Shown one piece after another: positions 1-5,860 of a stretch of 6,765 nucleotides of DNA. This stretch comes from Bacteroidota bacterium. Lineage in GTDB: Bacteria > Bacteroidota > Bacteroidia > Bacteroidales > Prolixibacteraceae. Each line of letters opens with the position of its first letter. The stretch's first letter is position 1. The notes below the pieces were generated by a model. That model made no database searches. It was not told the DNA's origin and was given only the letters and a program-made list of their open reading frames with translations. Both the position numbers and the translations under genes were made by a program. The stretch is taken from positions 1 to 6,765 of the forward strand of contig JAUYEQ010000296.1 of NCBI GenBank assembly GCA_030691295.1, read 5' to 3'.

Positions 1-29
1 CCTCCCCCAACCCCCTCCAAAAGAGGGGG
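1..29. repeat. GC-rich mirror repeat plus hairpin, possible dispersed intergenic repeat
   Basis: Two overlapping symmetries are visible. Bases 1-8 and 11-18 form a mirror repeat (CCTCCCCC, AA, CCCCCTCC). Bases 11-17 (CCCCCTC) and 23-29 (GAGGGGG) form a perfect 7-bp hairpin with loop CAAAA. The hairpin is followed on the plus strand by CT and eight A, so neither strand has the U-tract expected after an intrinsic terminator stem: the T-run precedes the stem on the minus strand. Its C/G runs contrast sharply with the AT-rich intergenic DNA elsewhere in the window. By inference it may be a copy of a REP-like palindromic repeat. It is cut by the window edge, so its full extent is unknown. Confidence 0.5.
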
Positions 30-45
30 CTAAAAAAAACACATC

Positions 46-585
46 ATGCACTCAAACACTCAACCGGTTAATGTCCTGAAGTTTTGCCCACACTGCGGAT
101 CGGCCAACTTTCCGGCAACAAGCAGCCGATCTTTTAAATGTGGAGACTGTTCATTCAATTTTTTCGTTAATTCGTCGGCGGCAGTGGCGGTTTTGCTTTT
201 CAATGAAAAAGGCGAACTGCTTTTCACCAGACGCGCCATCGAGCCACATTTCGGGAAACTCGATTTGCCCGGAGGTTTTATCGATCCGATGGAAACAGCA
301 GAACAGGCTGCCATACGAGAAATTCAGGAAGAATTAGGCATTGAAATACATTCGTTGAAATACATTTGTTCGTATCCAAACGAATATATTTTCTCCGGAT
401 TTTCAGTTTACACGCTTGATCTGGCATTTCTGGCAAAAACAGAAAGCTTGCATAAAATGAAAGCGATGGACGACATTTCATCCTTCGAATTCTATAAACC
501 CGAAGATGTTGATCTGGAAGAATTGCCGTCCATTTCCATGAAAAACATCATCAAAGAATTGATTCAACGTGAAGGAACTTATTAG
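46..585 (+). CDS. Zinc-ribbon Nudix hydrolase
   Basis: Predicted cytoplasmic Nudix-family pyrophosphohydrolase, which would cleave a nucleoside diphosphate linked to another moiety using Mg2+ or Mn2+; the substrate cannot be read from the sequence. Residues 14-35 form a zinc ribbon with C14-P-H-C17 and C32-G-D-C35. A complete Nudix box follows at residues 77-99: G77, E83, then R91-E92-x-x-E95-E96-x-G98, matching GX5EX7REUXEEXGU with the metal-binding glutamates intact. A zinc ribbon before a Nudix domain is the layout of NADH pyrophosphatase (NudC). However, the NudC SQPWPFP motif after the Nudix box is absent; that position reads SYPNEYIFSG (109-118), so I do not call it nudC. The ATG at 46 has no clear Shine-Dalgarno sequence, and the ribbon starts soon after it, supporting a full-length protein of 179 residues. 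The 3' end overlaps the next gene by 17 bases. Confidence 0.93.
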   Translation: MHSNTQPVNVLKFCPHCGSANFPATSSRSFKCGDCSFNFFVNSSAAVAVLLFNEKGELLFTRRAIEPHFGKLDLPGGFIDPMETAEQAAIREIQEELGIEIHSLKYICSYPNEYIFSGFSVYTLDLAFLAKTESLHKMKAMDDISSFEFYKPEDVDLEELPSISMKNIIKELIQREGTY

Positions 586-2353
586 AAAAAAAATCAGCGA
601 CCTGCGTTCAAAAATGCAGGAAGTCAGTCTGGATGCAATCATTATTTATGGAACAGATCCGCATATAAGTGAGTATTTGCCTGCACATTGGCAAACGCGG
701 CCTTTTATTTCAGGGTTTACAGGTTCCGCCGGAATGGTCATAGTTAGCCACGAGAAAGCCGCTCTTTGGACCGACTCGCGTTACTTTCTTCAGGCGGACG
801 AAGAACTTTCGGGAACCGGAATTGAACTCGTGAAAATGCGAACTCCGGGTTATCCTGAACCTGCTGAATGGCTAAAAATAAACCTGAAAGCCAACTCAAA
901 GGTCGGAACCGACGAATCGTGTATTTCTGTCAATCAGTTTCGTATCCTACAGAATAGTCTAAATCAATCCGGAATTTTCCTGAAAGAATCCGGCGATTTA
1001 CTCAAAGACATTTGGACTGACCGCCCTCCCCTGCCCGATTCGGCGATCTATGAACATGAGTTGAAGTTTGCCTGCACCAATCGCCAAACAAAAATTGAAA
1101 CCATTTGCGCAGAACTGGAAAAATCAGGAGCCAATATGCAAATCGTTACCGCATTAGACGATCTGGCCTGGACTTTTAACCTGCGTGGAAACGATGTGGA
1201 ATGCAATCCGGTTTTTATGGCTTATGCTGCCGTTTCCCGAGAAAATACCATTCTTTTTATCGATGGCAAAAAGCTTTCGCCGGAACTAAAAAACATACTT
1301 CAATCTGAAGGAATTGAGATAAATGAATATACGCAACTGCCGGAATTTCTGCAACAATTGCCGGAAAATTCGCAAATTCTGCTGGATTTCGACCGTACCA
1401 ACCATGCCATACTGAAGACCATTCCGGAGCATTGCAAGGTAATTGAAGGTCTGTCGATTCCTTGCAGGTTAAAAGCCATCAAAACCGAAGCAGAAATCAG
1501 GAACATTCGCAATGCAATGCGAAAAGACGGTGTTGCGATGCTTGAATTTTTGTACTGGCTGAAAACCAATCTGGGTAATACTCCGGTAACAGAATACACC
1601 GTTGCTGAAAAACTGATTGAATTTCGCAGTAAACAACCCGATTACAAAGGCATCAGCTTCTTCCCGATTGTTGGATACAAAGAACACGGAGCGATAGTGC
1701 ATTTCCATGTTTCAGAAGAAAATGCCTTGCCCATCGAAAAAAACGGCTTCCTGCTTTTCGATTCCGGCGGGCAATATCTGGATGGAACAACCGACATTAC
1801 CCGAACTATTGCATTATCAGAATTGACGGCACAGCAAAAAACGGATTTCACATTGGTCCTGAAAGGAATGATTTCGCTGTCGATGGCCAAATTTCCCGTG
1901 AATACGCGCGGTTATCACCTAGACATCCTGGCACGAATAGATATGTGGCAACATGGAATGAATTATGGCCACGGAACCGGGCACGGCGTGGGTTATTTCC
2001 TGAATGTGCATGAAGGACCGATGAGCATCCGTCAGGAATTTAACGACCGGACAATTGAAGCCGGAATGGTGATTTCAAACGAACCGGCGCTATACCGGCT
2101 TGGGGAATATGGCATCAGAATCGAAAATCTCATTGTTTGCCAAAAAGCCGAAACCACCGAATTTGGTGATTTCCTGAAATTCGACACCCTCACCCTTTGC
2201 CCGATTGACACCACTGCCATCGATAAAAGCTTAATGAATCCGGAAGAAATCAACTGGTTAAACGGATATCATGAAAGGGTTTTCGAAGAATTAGCGCCGT
2301 TGGTAAATGAGGAAATAAAAGCATACCTGAAAGAACTCACGCAGGCCATTTAA
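569..2353 (+). CDS. Xaa-Pro aminopeptidase (aminopeptidase P, M24B), three-domain type
   Basis: Cytoplasmic metallopeptidase predicted to release the N-terminal residue from peptides with proline in second position. At 594 residues it is the long three-domain form resembling animal XPNPEP1, not the shorter (about 440-residue) E. coli PepP. The N-terminal creatinase-like domain carries DPHISEYLPAHW (30-41) and ISGFTGSAG (47-55). A second similar domain spans about 155-300 and the catalytic pita-bread domain about 305-530. All five dimetal ligands are present: D398 (FDSGG), D409 (TTDITRT), H472 (TGHGVG), E505 (SNEPALY) and E519 (GIRIEN). Their spacing closely matches human XPNPEP1 as I recall it. 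The start is GTG: an in-frame TGA at 560-562 lies just upstream, and the next ATG (residue 16, base 614) would remove the first conserved helix. AAAGAA at 553-558 is a weak possible ribosome site. The overlap with the Nudix gene suggests translational coupling. Confidence 0.95.
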   Translation: MKELIRKKISDLRSKMQEVSLDAIIIYGTDPHISEYLPAHWQTRPFISGFTGSAGMVIVSHEKAALWTDSRYFLQADEELSGTGIELVKMRTPGYPEPAEWLKINLKANSKVGTDESCISVNQFRILQNSLNQSGIFLKESGDLLKDIWTDRPPLPDSAIYEHELKFACTNRQTKIETICAELEKSGANMQIVTALDDLAWTFNLRGNDVECNPVFMAYAAVSRENTILFIDGKKLSPELKNILQSEGIEINEYTQLPEFLQQLPENSQILLDFDRTNHAILKTIPEHCKVIEGLSIPCRLKAIKTEAEIRNIRNAMRKDGVAMLEFLYWLKTNLGNTPVTEYTVAEKLIEFRSKQPDYKGISFFPIVGYKEHGAIVHFHVSEENALPIEKNGFLLFDSGGQYLDGTTDITRTIALSELTAQQKTDFTLVLKGMISLSMAKFPVNTRGYHLDILARIDMWQHGMNYGHGTGHGVGYFLNVHEGPMSIRQEFNDRTIEAGMVISNEPALYRLGEYGIRIENLIVCQKAETTEFGDFLKFDTLTLCPIDTTAIDKSLMNPEEINWLNGYHERVFEELAPLVNEEIKAYLKELTQAI

Positions 2354-2384
2354 GGATACGACAATCCACTTAAAAACCATCAGA

Positions 2385-3227
2385 TTATTCACCTGATTTT
2401 CCAAATTGAATCAGGTCTGCCAGATGTATAAAATACTCTTTTGACCATATGTCCATCTCTCCCTGATTTTTAATAAATGGCCTGACATCGGCTTTTACCA
2501 TTTCCATATTGGTTGCTGAAATCTTGTCCTTGAGCAGCCTTCTAAAGTTTTCCCTTGTTAATTCTTCCTGTCCGAGTGATCCAAACTGGCTGGTTCTTTG
2601 TCTCAGGTGTTCAAAATTTAATGCCGTATTGTTTCGGACATGCCACTCAAAATCGTACCAGTCGCGCCCTTTTACCCGGTTTTTCCAGTTTCTGAAAAGC
2701 AATGCATGCATCTTGCCTGCATATAGGTCAGGCAATGTGTAACAACGAGCCATAAAGGAGAATGGGAGCAATAAAAATTTGTGTTCTGTTGAAAATCCCA
2801 TAGGTGGATTTATATCGACTTCAATCTTGATTTTAATATTCCGTTCCGTTCTAAACTGCACGTTATAGATGGCCGTATCGTCTTTTAAAAACGCAGATTC
2901 AATATTCGTCTGGTTTTTCTTTTCATTCTTGTTGATCAATACCTCCCTGCCCAGCGCGTTAAATTCAATTTTTATTGGCTCAAAATAAGCTTCAAGTTTA
3001 AAATCCGCATCTGACTGTATTAGGGAAAAGTCCATGTCCTCAGAAAATCGCTGAATTCCGTAAAAAATCCGAAGACAGGTTCCTCCATAAAAAGCAGCTT
3101 TATTGAAAAACCCGCCCCGGTATAACCCGGCAAGTGTAACCTGCTGCATCACCTCGTGCTGGGCATTGATATAATCGTCGTCGGTTCTTAACTCATATCG
3201 GGACAACATCTGGTCAAATATGCTCAT
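2385..3227 (-). CDS. abiEii: AbiEii-family nucleotidyltransferase toxin
   Basis: Toxin component of an AbiE (type IV) toxin-antitoxin / abortive-infection system. AbiEii proteins are DNA polymerase beta-like nucleotidyltransferases. The related mycobacterial toxin MenT3 transfers nucleotides to tRNA acceptor ends; whether this protein does so is inference. The signature lies at residues 48-67: GGT, then LRIFYGIQRFSED-M-DF, giving the paired aspartates D64 and D66 after R60-F61-S62-E63. A third acidic site is EVD (136-138), and downstream are LYAGKMHALLFR (168-179) and KGRDWYDFEWH (186-196), typical of the family. The 280 residues match the usual length and no active-site residue appears lost. 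It follows abiEi with an ATGA overlap, so the two are one operon. It is convergent with the aminopeptidase, with only 31 bp between their stop codons. Confidence 0.93.
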   Translation of the reverse strand: MSIFDQMLSRYELRTDDDYINAQHEVMQQVTLAGLYRGGFFNKAAFYGGTCLRIFYGIQRFSEDMDFSLIQSDADFKLEAYFEPIKIEFNALGREVLINKNEKKNQTNIESAFLKDDTAIYNVQFRTERNIKIKIEVDINPPMGFSTEHKFLLLPFSFMARCYTLPDLYAGKMHALLFRNWKNRVKGRDWYDFEWHVRNNTALNFEHLRQRTSQFGSLGQEELTRENFRRLLKDKISATNMEMVKADVRPFIKNQGEMDIWSKEYFIHLADLIQFGKSGE

Positions 3228-3850
3228 CTTTCCAAAAGTTTATACAATTGTGTAAGCTCTGTTTTTTTCCTTCCGGCATCTATACACTGCCTAATTATTT
3301 GGATATCGAAAGCAGCAACAGATGAAAAATCAATTCGCAAATTTTCTTCAAGATAAATCTGCATCGCCTTTACGGATTGCAACCGCAGACCTTTAGTTGT
3401 CATAATCATATCACAGATTGCCTTTTCAGGCGATGCAATCAGGTATGCGTACCGATCATTGACAATCTCCTGACAAATTCCAATCTGGTAGTAACCCCTT
3501 GGTGCTGAAACATAATCAAAATTACCAAGGGAAGTAGAAAAGCTCCTACTCCGTTTAAGGGTTATGGAACGGGTTGTATAAACCCTTTCCGGAATAAGCT
3601 TATAAAAAGATAGTGCGTTCTCACATGAGATATAGGACGGACCGTAAAGGTGATTCGCGATCAACTCTTTGGAAATTGTCATGCGATGTATATCGGGCGA
3701 AACAATGAATAAGCCTTTTTTAAGGCGAATCAATTCCCCGTTTTTCTCCATAAGAGATACCTTATCCTTGGGATACCTGTATTCACTAAATACGGCTTTC
3801 AGCGTATTAAAATCGATGGGTATAATTCCAAACTGCTCCAGTAGATTCAT
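3224..3850 (-). CDS. abiEi: AbiEi-family antitoxin and transcriptional autorepressor
   Basis: Antitoxin of the AbiE pair. Characterised AbiEi proteins have an N-terminal winged helix-turn-helix that represses their own operon and a C-terminal domain needed to counter the toxin without forming a stable complex with it. Residues 1-52 fit the winged helix (K30 to L34, ELIRLKKGLFIVSPD at 39-53). Next come the family motifs SYISCENALSFYKLIPE (72-88) and SPEKAICDMI (140-149). At 208 residues it is a normal length. The basic stretch LKRSRSF (98-104) could add DNA contact. The ATG at 3850 lacks a Shine-Dalgarno sequence. Its start lies 26 bp downstream of a perfect inverted repeat, the likely operator. 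The TGA stop overlaps the toxin start as ATGA, consistent with coupled production of antitoxin before toxin. Confidence 0.92.
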   Translation of the reverse strand: MNLLEQFGIIPIDFNTLKAVFSEYRYPKDKVSLMEKNGELIRLKKGLFIVSPDIHRMTISKELIANHLYGPSYISCENALSFYKLIPERVYTTRSITLKRSRSFSTSLGNFDYVSAPRGYYQIGICQEIVNDRYAYLIASPEKAICDMIMTTKGLRLQSVKAMQIYLEENLRIDFSSVAAFDIQIIRQCIDAGRKKTELTQLYKLLER

Positions 3851-3872
3851 ACTATACTAGATTAATCACCAT

Positions 3873-3880
3873 CAAATGTA
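3873..3880 (-). promoter_or_regulatory. Candidate -7 box of the abiE operon
   Basis: Read on the minus strand, 3880 to 3873 is TACATTTG, a full match to the Bacteroidota -7 consensus TAnnTTTG. It lies 22 bp before the abiEi ATG, giving a short leader. No TTG-type -33 element is visible 17-23 bp further upstream, where the inverted repeat lies. The promoter is therefore either weak or relies on the -7 box. Its upstream half overlaps the repeat, as expected for an autorepressed promoter. Confidence 0.5.
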
Positions 3881-3937
3881 GTAAAATTTGCATAGATAAT
3901 AGATAAATACTCTATTATCTATGCAAATTTTACTACA
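3877..3937. promoter_or_regulatory. Perfect 27-bp inverted repeat upstream of abiEi, likely AbiEi operator
   Basis: Bases 3877-3903 and 3911-3937 are perfect reverse complements (27 bp arms) around a 7-base centre, 3904-3910 (TAAATAC). The arms are AT-rich with an ATTTGCATAG core. The left arm and centre also contain the 7-bp unit TAGATAA twice in tandem (3893-3906). The element sits in the 124-bp gap between abiEi and the lipoprotein gene and overlaps the candidate abiE -7 box. Streptococcal AbiEi is known to repress its operon by binding inverted repeats at the promoter, so an operator role is the best inference. A terminator for the gene at 3975 is less likely: there is no T-run after the stem in the direction of transcription, and the stem is AT-rich. 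No flanking target-site duplication is seen. Confidence 0.75.
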
Positions 3938-3974
3938 ATATAGAATCATCCCTAATAACTTAGTTTGAATCCGT

Positions 3975-4835
3975 TTATTTTACGTATTCAGCACTTTGTA
4001 GAAATTCAAGCGATTTCTGTACGCTTTCAATCGGAGTGAAATTGTATTCTTCCACTTCAACGATGATTTTTTTCACTCCTGATAATGCTGCATTTTCGAA
4101 AATTGGTTTGAAATCCATCGGACCGGCGCCAACTTCAGCTTTGTCTTTCACATGCCACAATTCGAAACGGCCAGGATAAGCTTTGAAATAATCAACGGCA
4201 TTTTTACCACCTTCGGTAATCCAAAATAAATCGAGCTGAAACATCACTTTTGCAGGATCTGTATTTTTGAGCATGTAATCGTAAATGATCTGCCCTTCAA
4301 CTTCTTTGAATTCTCCATCGTGGTTGTGGTATCCGAAACGAATTCCGGCGGCATTGCATTTTTCGCCAATTGCATTGAAATAGTCGCAATAGCGCTGAAC
4401 TCCTGCAAGGCTTTCATAGCCAACATTGTCCATAAAAGGCTGAACGATGTAACTTACCCCGGCAGTTTTGTGGGCAGCAATACAAGTGTCCCACCATGCC
4501 ATCGAAGCTTCCCAGCCAGCTGAATCAGGAACAGCCTGTCCGCAATGTGAAGCTAAGAACTTCATACCATTGGCTTCCACCAAAGCTTTGAAATCGGCAG
4601 GTTCCATTCCATAGAATTTAGCATCACCATAACCGGCGGCCTCCACAAACGAGTAACCCATGGCGCCAACTTTTTCGATAGTGCCTTTTGCATCTGTTTT
4701 CATGTCGTCTTTAACCGACCATAACTGCAAACCAATTTCTTTGGCAGGTTTAGCAGGTGTACATGAAACGATTCCACCGGCCACAAAAATGGCCAGTGCA
4801 ATAAATGTCAATGATTTTTTAAATTTTAAACTCAT
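3975..4835 (-). CDS. Lipoprotein TIM-barrel sugar isomerase/epimerase
   Basis: Member of the xylose isomerase-like TIM-barrel / AP endonuclease 2 superfamily, usually annotated sugar phosphate isomerase/epimerase. The N-terminus is a lipoprotein signal: basic KFKK, a hydrophobic stretch (8-21), then lipobox IVSC with the modified cysteine at C25. Export rules out ordinary sugar-phosphate substrates, so it probably acts on free or oxidised sugars in the periplasm (inference). The barrel begins at EIGLQLWSV (33-41). Likely metal-site and active-site positions are YHNHDGEF (169-176), D202 in QLDLFW, H228 in LWHVKD, and E260 in IIVEVEEY. The 286 residues form a complete protein. TPAKPAKE after the cysteine lacks an acidic surface-export signal, so it probably faces the periplasm. 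It has its own promoter-like sequence upstream and no sugar-utilisation genes beside it, so the pathway is unknown. Confidence 0.88.
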   Translation of the reverse strand: MSLKFKKSLTFIALAIFVAGGIVSCTPAKPAKEIGLQLWSVKDDMKTDAKGTIEKVGAMGYSFVEAAGYGDAKFYGMEPADFKALVEANGMKFLASHCGQAVPDSAGWEASMAWWDTCIAAHKTAGVSYIVQPFMDNVGYESLAGVQRYCDYFNAIGEKCNAAGIRFGYHNHDGEFKEVEGQIIYDYMLKNTDPAKVMFQLDLFWITEGGKNAVDYFKAYPGRFELWHVKDKAEVGAGPMDFKPIFENAALSGVKKIIVEVEEYNFTPIESVQKSLEFLQSAEYVK

Positions 4836-4846
4836 GATTTAAATTT

Positions 4847-4871
4847 TTGTTGATTGTGATTTGTTGATTGT
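4847..4871. repeat. 11-bp direct repeat in the leader of the lipoprotein gene
   Basis: TTGTTGATTGT occurs at 4847-4857 and again at 4861-4871, a 14-bp period. In the mRNA of the gene ending at 3975 this reads as ACAATCAACAA twice. It gives an A/C-rich leader with little capacity to fold just before the ATG. This may help ribosome access in a gene without a Shine-Dalgarno sequence, or it may be chance in low-complexity DNA. Confidence 0.4.
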
Positions 4872-4888
4872 TGATATACAACTTCCTA

Positions 4889-4924
4889 CAAAAGTAGCAG
4901 CAAAAAACCACTTCTGAAACAAAA
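4889..4924 (-). promoter_or_regulatory. Candidate Bacteroidota promoter of the lipoprotein isomerase gene
   Basis: On the minus strand, 4896 to 4889 reads TACTTTTG, a full match to TAnnTTTG. A TTTTG at 4924 to 4920 lies 23 bp upstream, at the upper end of the spacing reported for the -33 element in this phylum. Transcription would begin near 4880-4885 and give a leader of roughly 45-50 bases before the ATG at 4835. This supports separate transcription from the upstream channel gene. Confidence 0.5.
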
Positions 4925-4979
4925 TATTGAATTTTGTTCTTGTGGAGAATACAAATTGAATGAATTGAGTTTTCAATTT

Positions 4980-5852
4980 TTATTGCTTGTTTAATAGTTC
5001 GCTTAATTTCTGAATATCTTTTTTTAACTCATCAATTTTGAATTCCAGATTTTTTACTACCCCCTGAGTTCCAGATCCGGCCATTTCTTTTTGTAAAAGG
5101 TCCTTCTCCAGCTCTGCATGGCTTTCCTGCATACTAGTCATAATCACTCCAATAAAAAGGTTCATAATAATCATCGCTCCCAGCAGGATAAACGAAATAA
5201 AGTATGCCAACGACCAGTAGGAAACTTCTTCCAACGCATTTTTTGCACTTGGATCTGTCGAGCCGTATATCTGTATATTGAGTATATCAGTCCACCCTTC
5301 GAGGGTCAGTACTTTAAATAGCGTAATCATGCTAAGATGCAATGAACCAAAGTGTACCGGATCTCCTTCTGCAAAAATAAAACTGCCCATTACCGCATAA
5401 ATATAAAATATCAGGAAAAGCAAAACAACAACATAACCCATTGAAGGAATACTTTTTAGCAGGGCATTTACTAAAATTTGCAATTTTGGGAAAATGGATA
5501 TGACCCTGAATACCCTTAAAATACGGGCCATTCGAAGAACTGCCACAAAATGGGCATCGAAGGTTGGAATGAAACAGACTGCTACAATTATAAAATCGAA
5601 TACATTCCATGGATCCTGAAAATACTCCCAGGGTTTTTGCCCCATTGACAATAGTTTCAAGACGATTTCCACTAAAAAGATGTATATAATTACCTGATCG
5701 ATAATATGGAACACGCCTTCGTATTGGCTGTTGATCGTTGGATAAGTTTCAAGTCCGACAATTACTCCGGAAGTTAAAATCAAGAACAAGATAAAATACC
5801 TAAAAATGCCCGACTCAACAAGGTTATGTGTAAACTTTTGGATTAAGTACAT
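4980..5852 (-). CDS. Voltage-gated cation channel, BacNav/CavMr-like, with TLEGWTD filter
   Basis: Single-domain (one 6TM repeat) inner-membrane ion channel expected to work as a homotetramer. S1 is about 17-36 and S2 about 47-68, with E62 and K66 of the charge-transfer site. S3 is about 81-97 with conserved D86. S4 (101-119) carries gating arginines R107, R110, R113 and R116 at three-residue spacing. The S4-S5 linker and S5 (122-160) are followed by pore helices around the filter T183-L184-E185-G186-W187-T188-D189. S6 (about 212-241) contains the NLFIGVIM motif with N231. The C-terminus has a charged neck and a heptad coiled coil (V266, L269, I273, L276, I280, L283, L287), like the BacNav tetramerisation helix. 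Sodium-selective members have TLESW. EGW plus D resembles CavMr (TLEGWVD) and Cav domain I, so calcium permeation is inferred. It starts 8 bp after dedA in the same orientation. Confidence 0.94.
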   Translation of the reverse strand: MYLIQKFTHNLVESGIFRYFILFLILTSGVIVGLETYPTINSQYEGVFHIIDQVIIYIFLVEIVLKLLSMGQKPWEYFQDPWNVFDFIIVAVCFIPTFDAHFVAVLRMARILRVFRVISIFPKLQILVNALLKSIPSMGYVVVLLFLIFYIYAVMGSFIFAEGDPVHFGSLHLSMITLFKVLTLEGWTDILNIQIYGSTDPSAKNALEEVSYWSLAYFISFILLGAMIIMNLFIGVIMTSMQESHAELEKDLLQKEMAGSGTQGVVKNLEFKIDELKKDIQKLSELLNKQ

Positions 5853-5860
5853 AGGTGTAT

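Noticed and set aside
1469..1890. Minus-strand ORFs opposite the aminopeptidase.
   Set aside because: They are fully inside the catalytic domain of a confidently identified gene and have no recognisable features.
2379..2416. Short inverted repeats at the convergent gene ends (ATCAG/CTGAT and ACCTGATT/AATCAGGT) as a bidirectional terminator.
   Set aside because: Stems are only 5 and 8 bp, they overlap each other, and the longer one lies within the abiEii coding end without a following T-run. Not enough to call a terminator.
2509..2742. 77-codon plus-strand ORF opposite abiEii.
   Set aside because: It lies wholly antisense to a well-supported gene, shows no family motif, and is explained by codon bias of the real frame.
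3877..3937. Long inverted repeat read as a small mobile element or as the terminator of the lipoprotein gene.
   Set aside because: No target-site duplication is visible in the flanks, the stem is AT-rich without a downstream T-run, and its placement over the abiE promoter favours an operator.
4963..4978. AATTGA-GTTT-TCAATT hairpin just after the channel stop codon as a terminator.
   Set aside because: A 6-bp stem with a single G-C pair and no strong T-run; such repeats are expected by chance in DNA this AT-rich.
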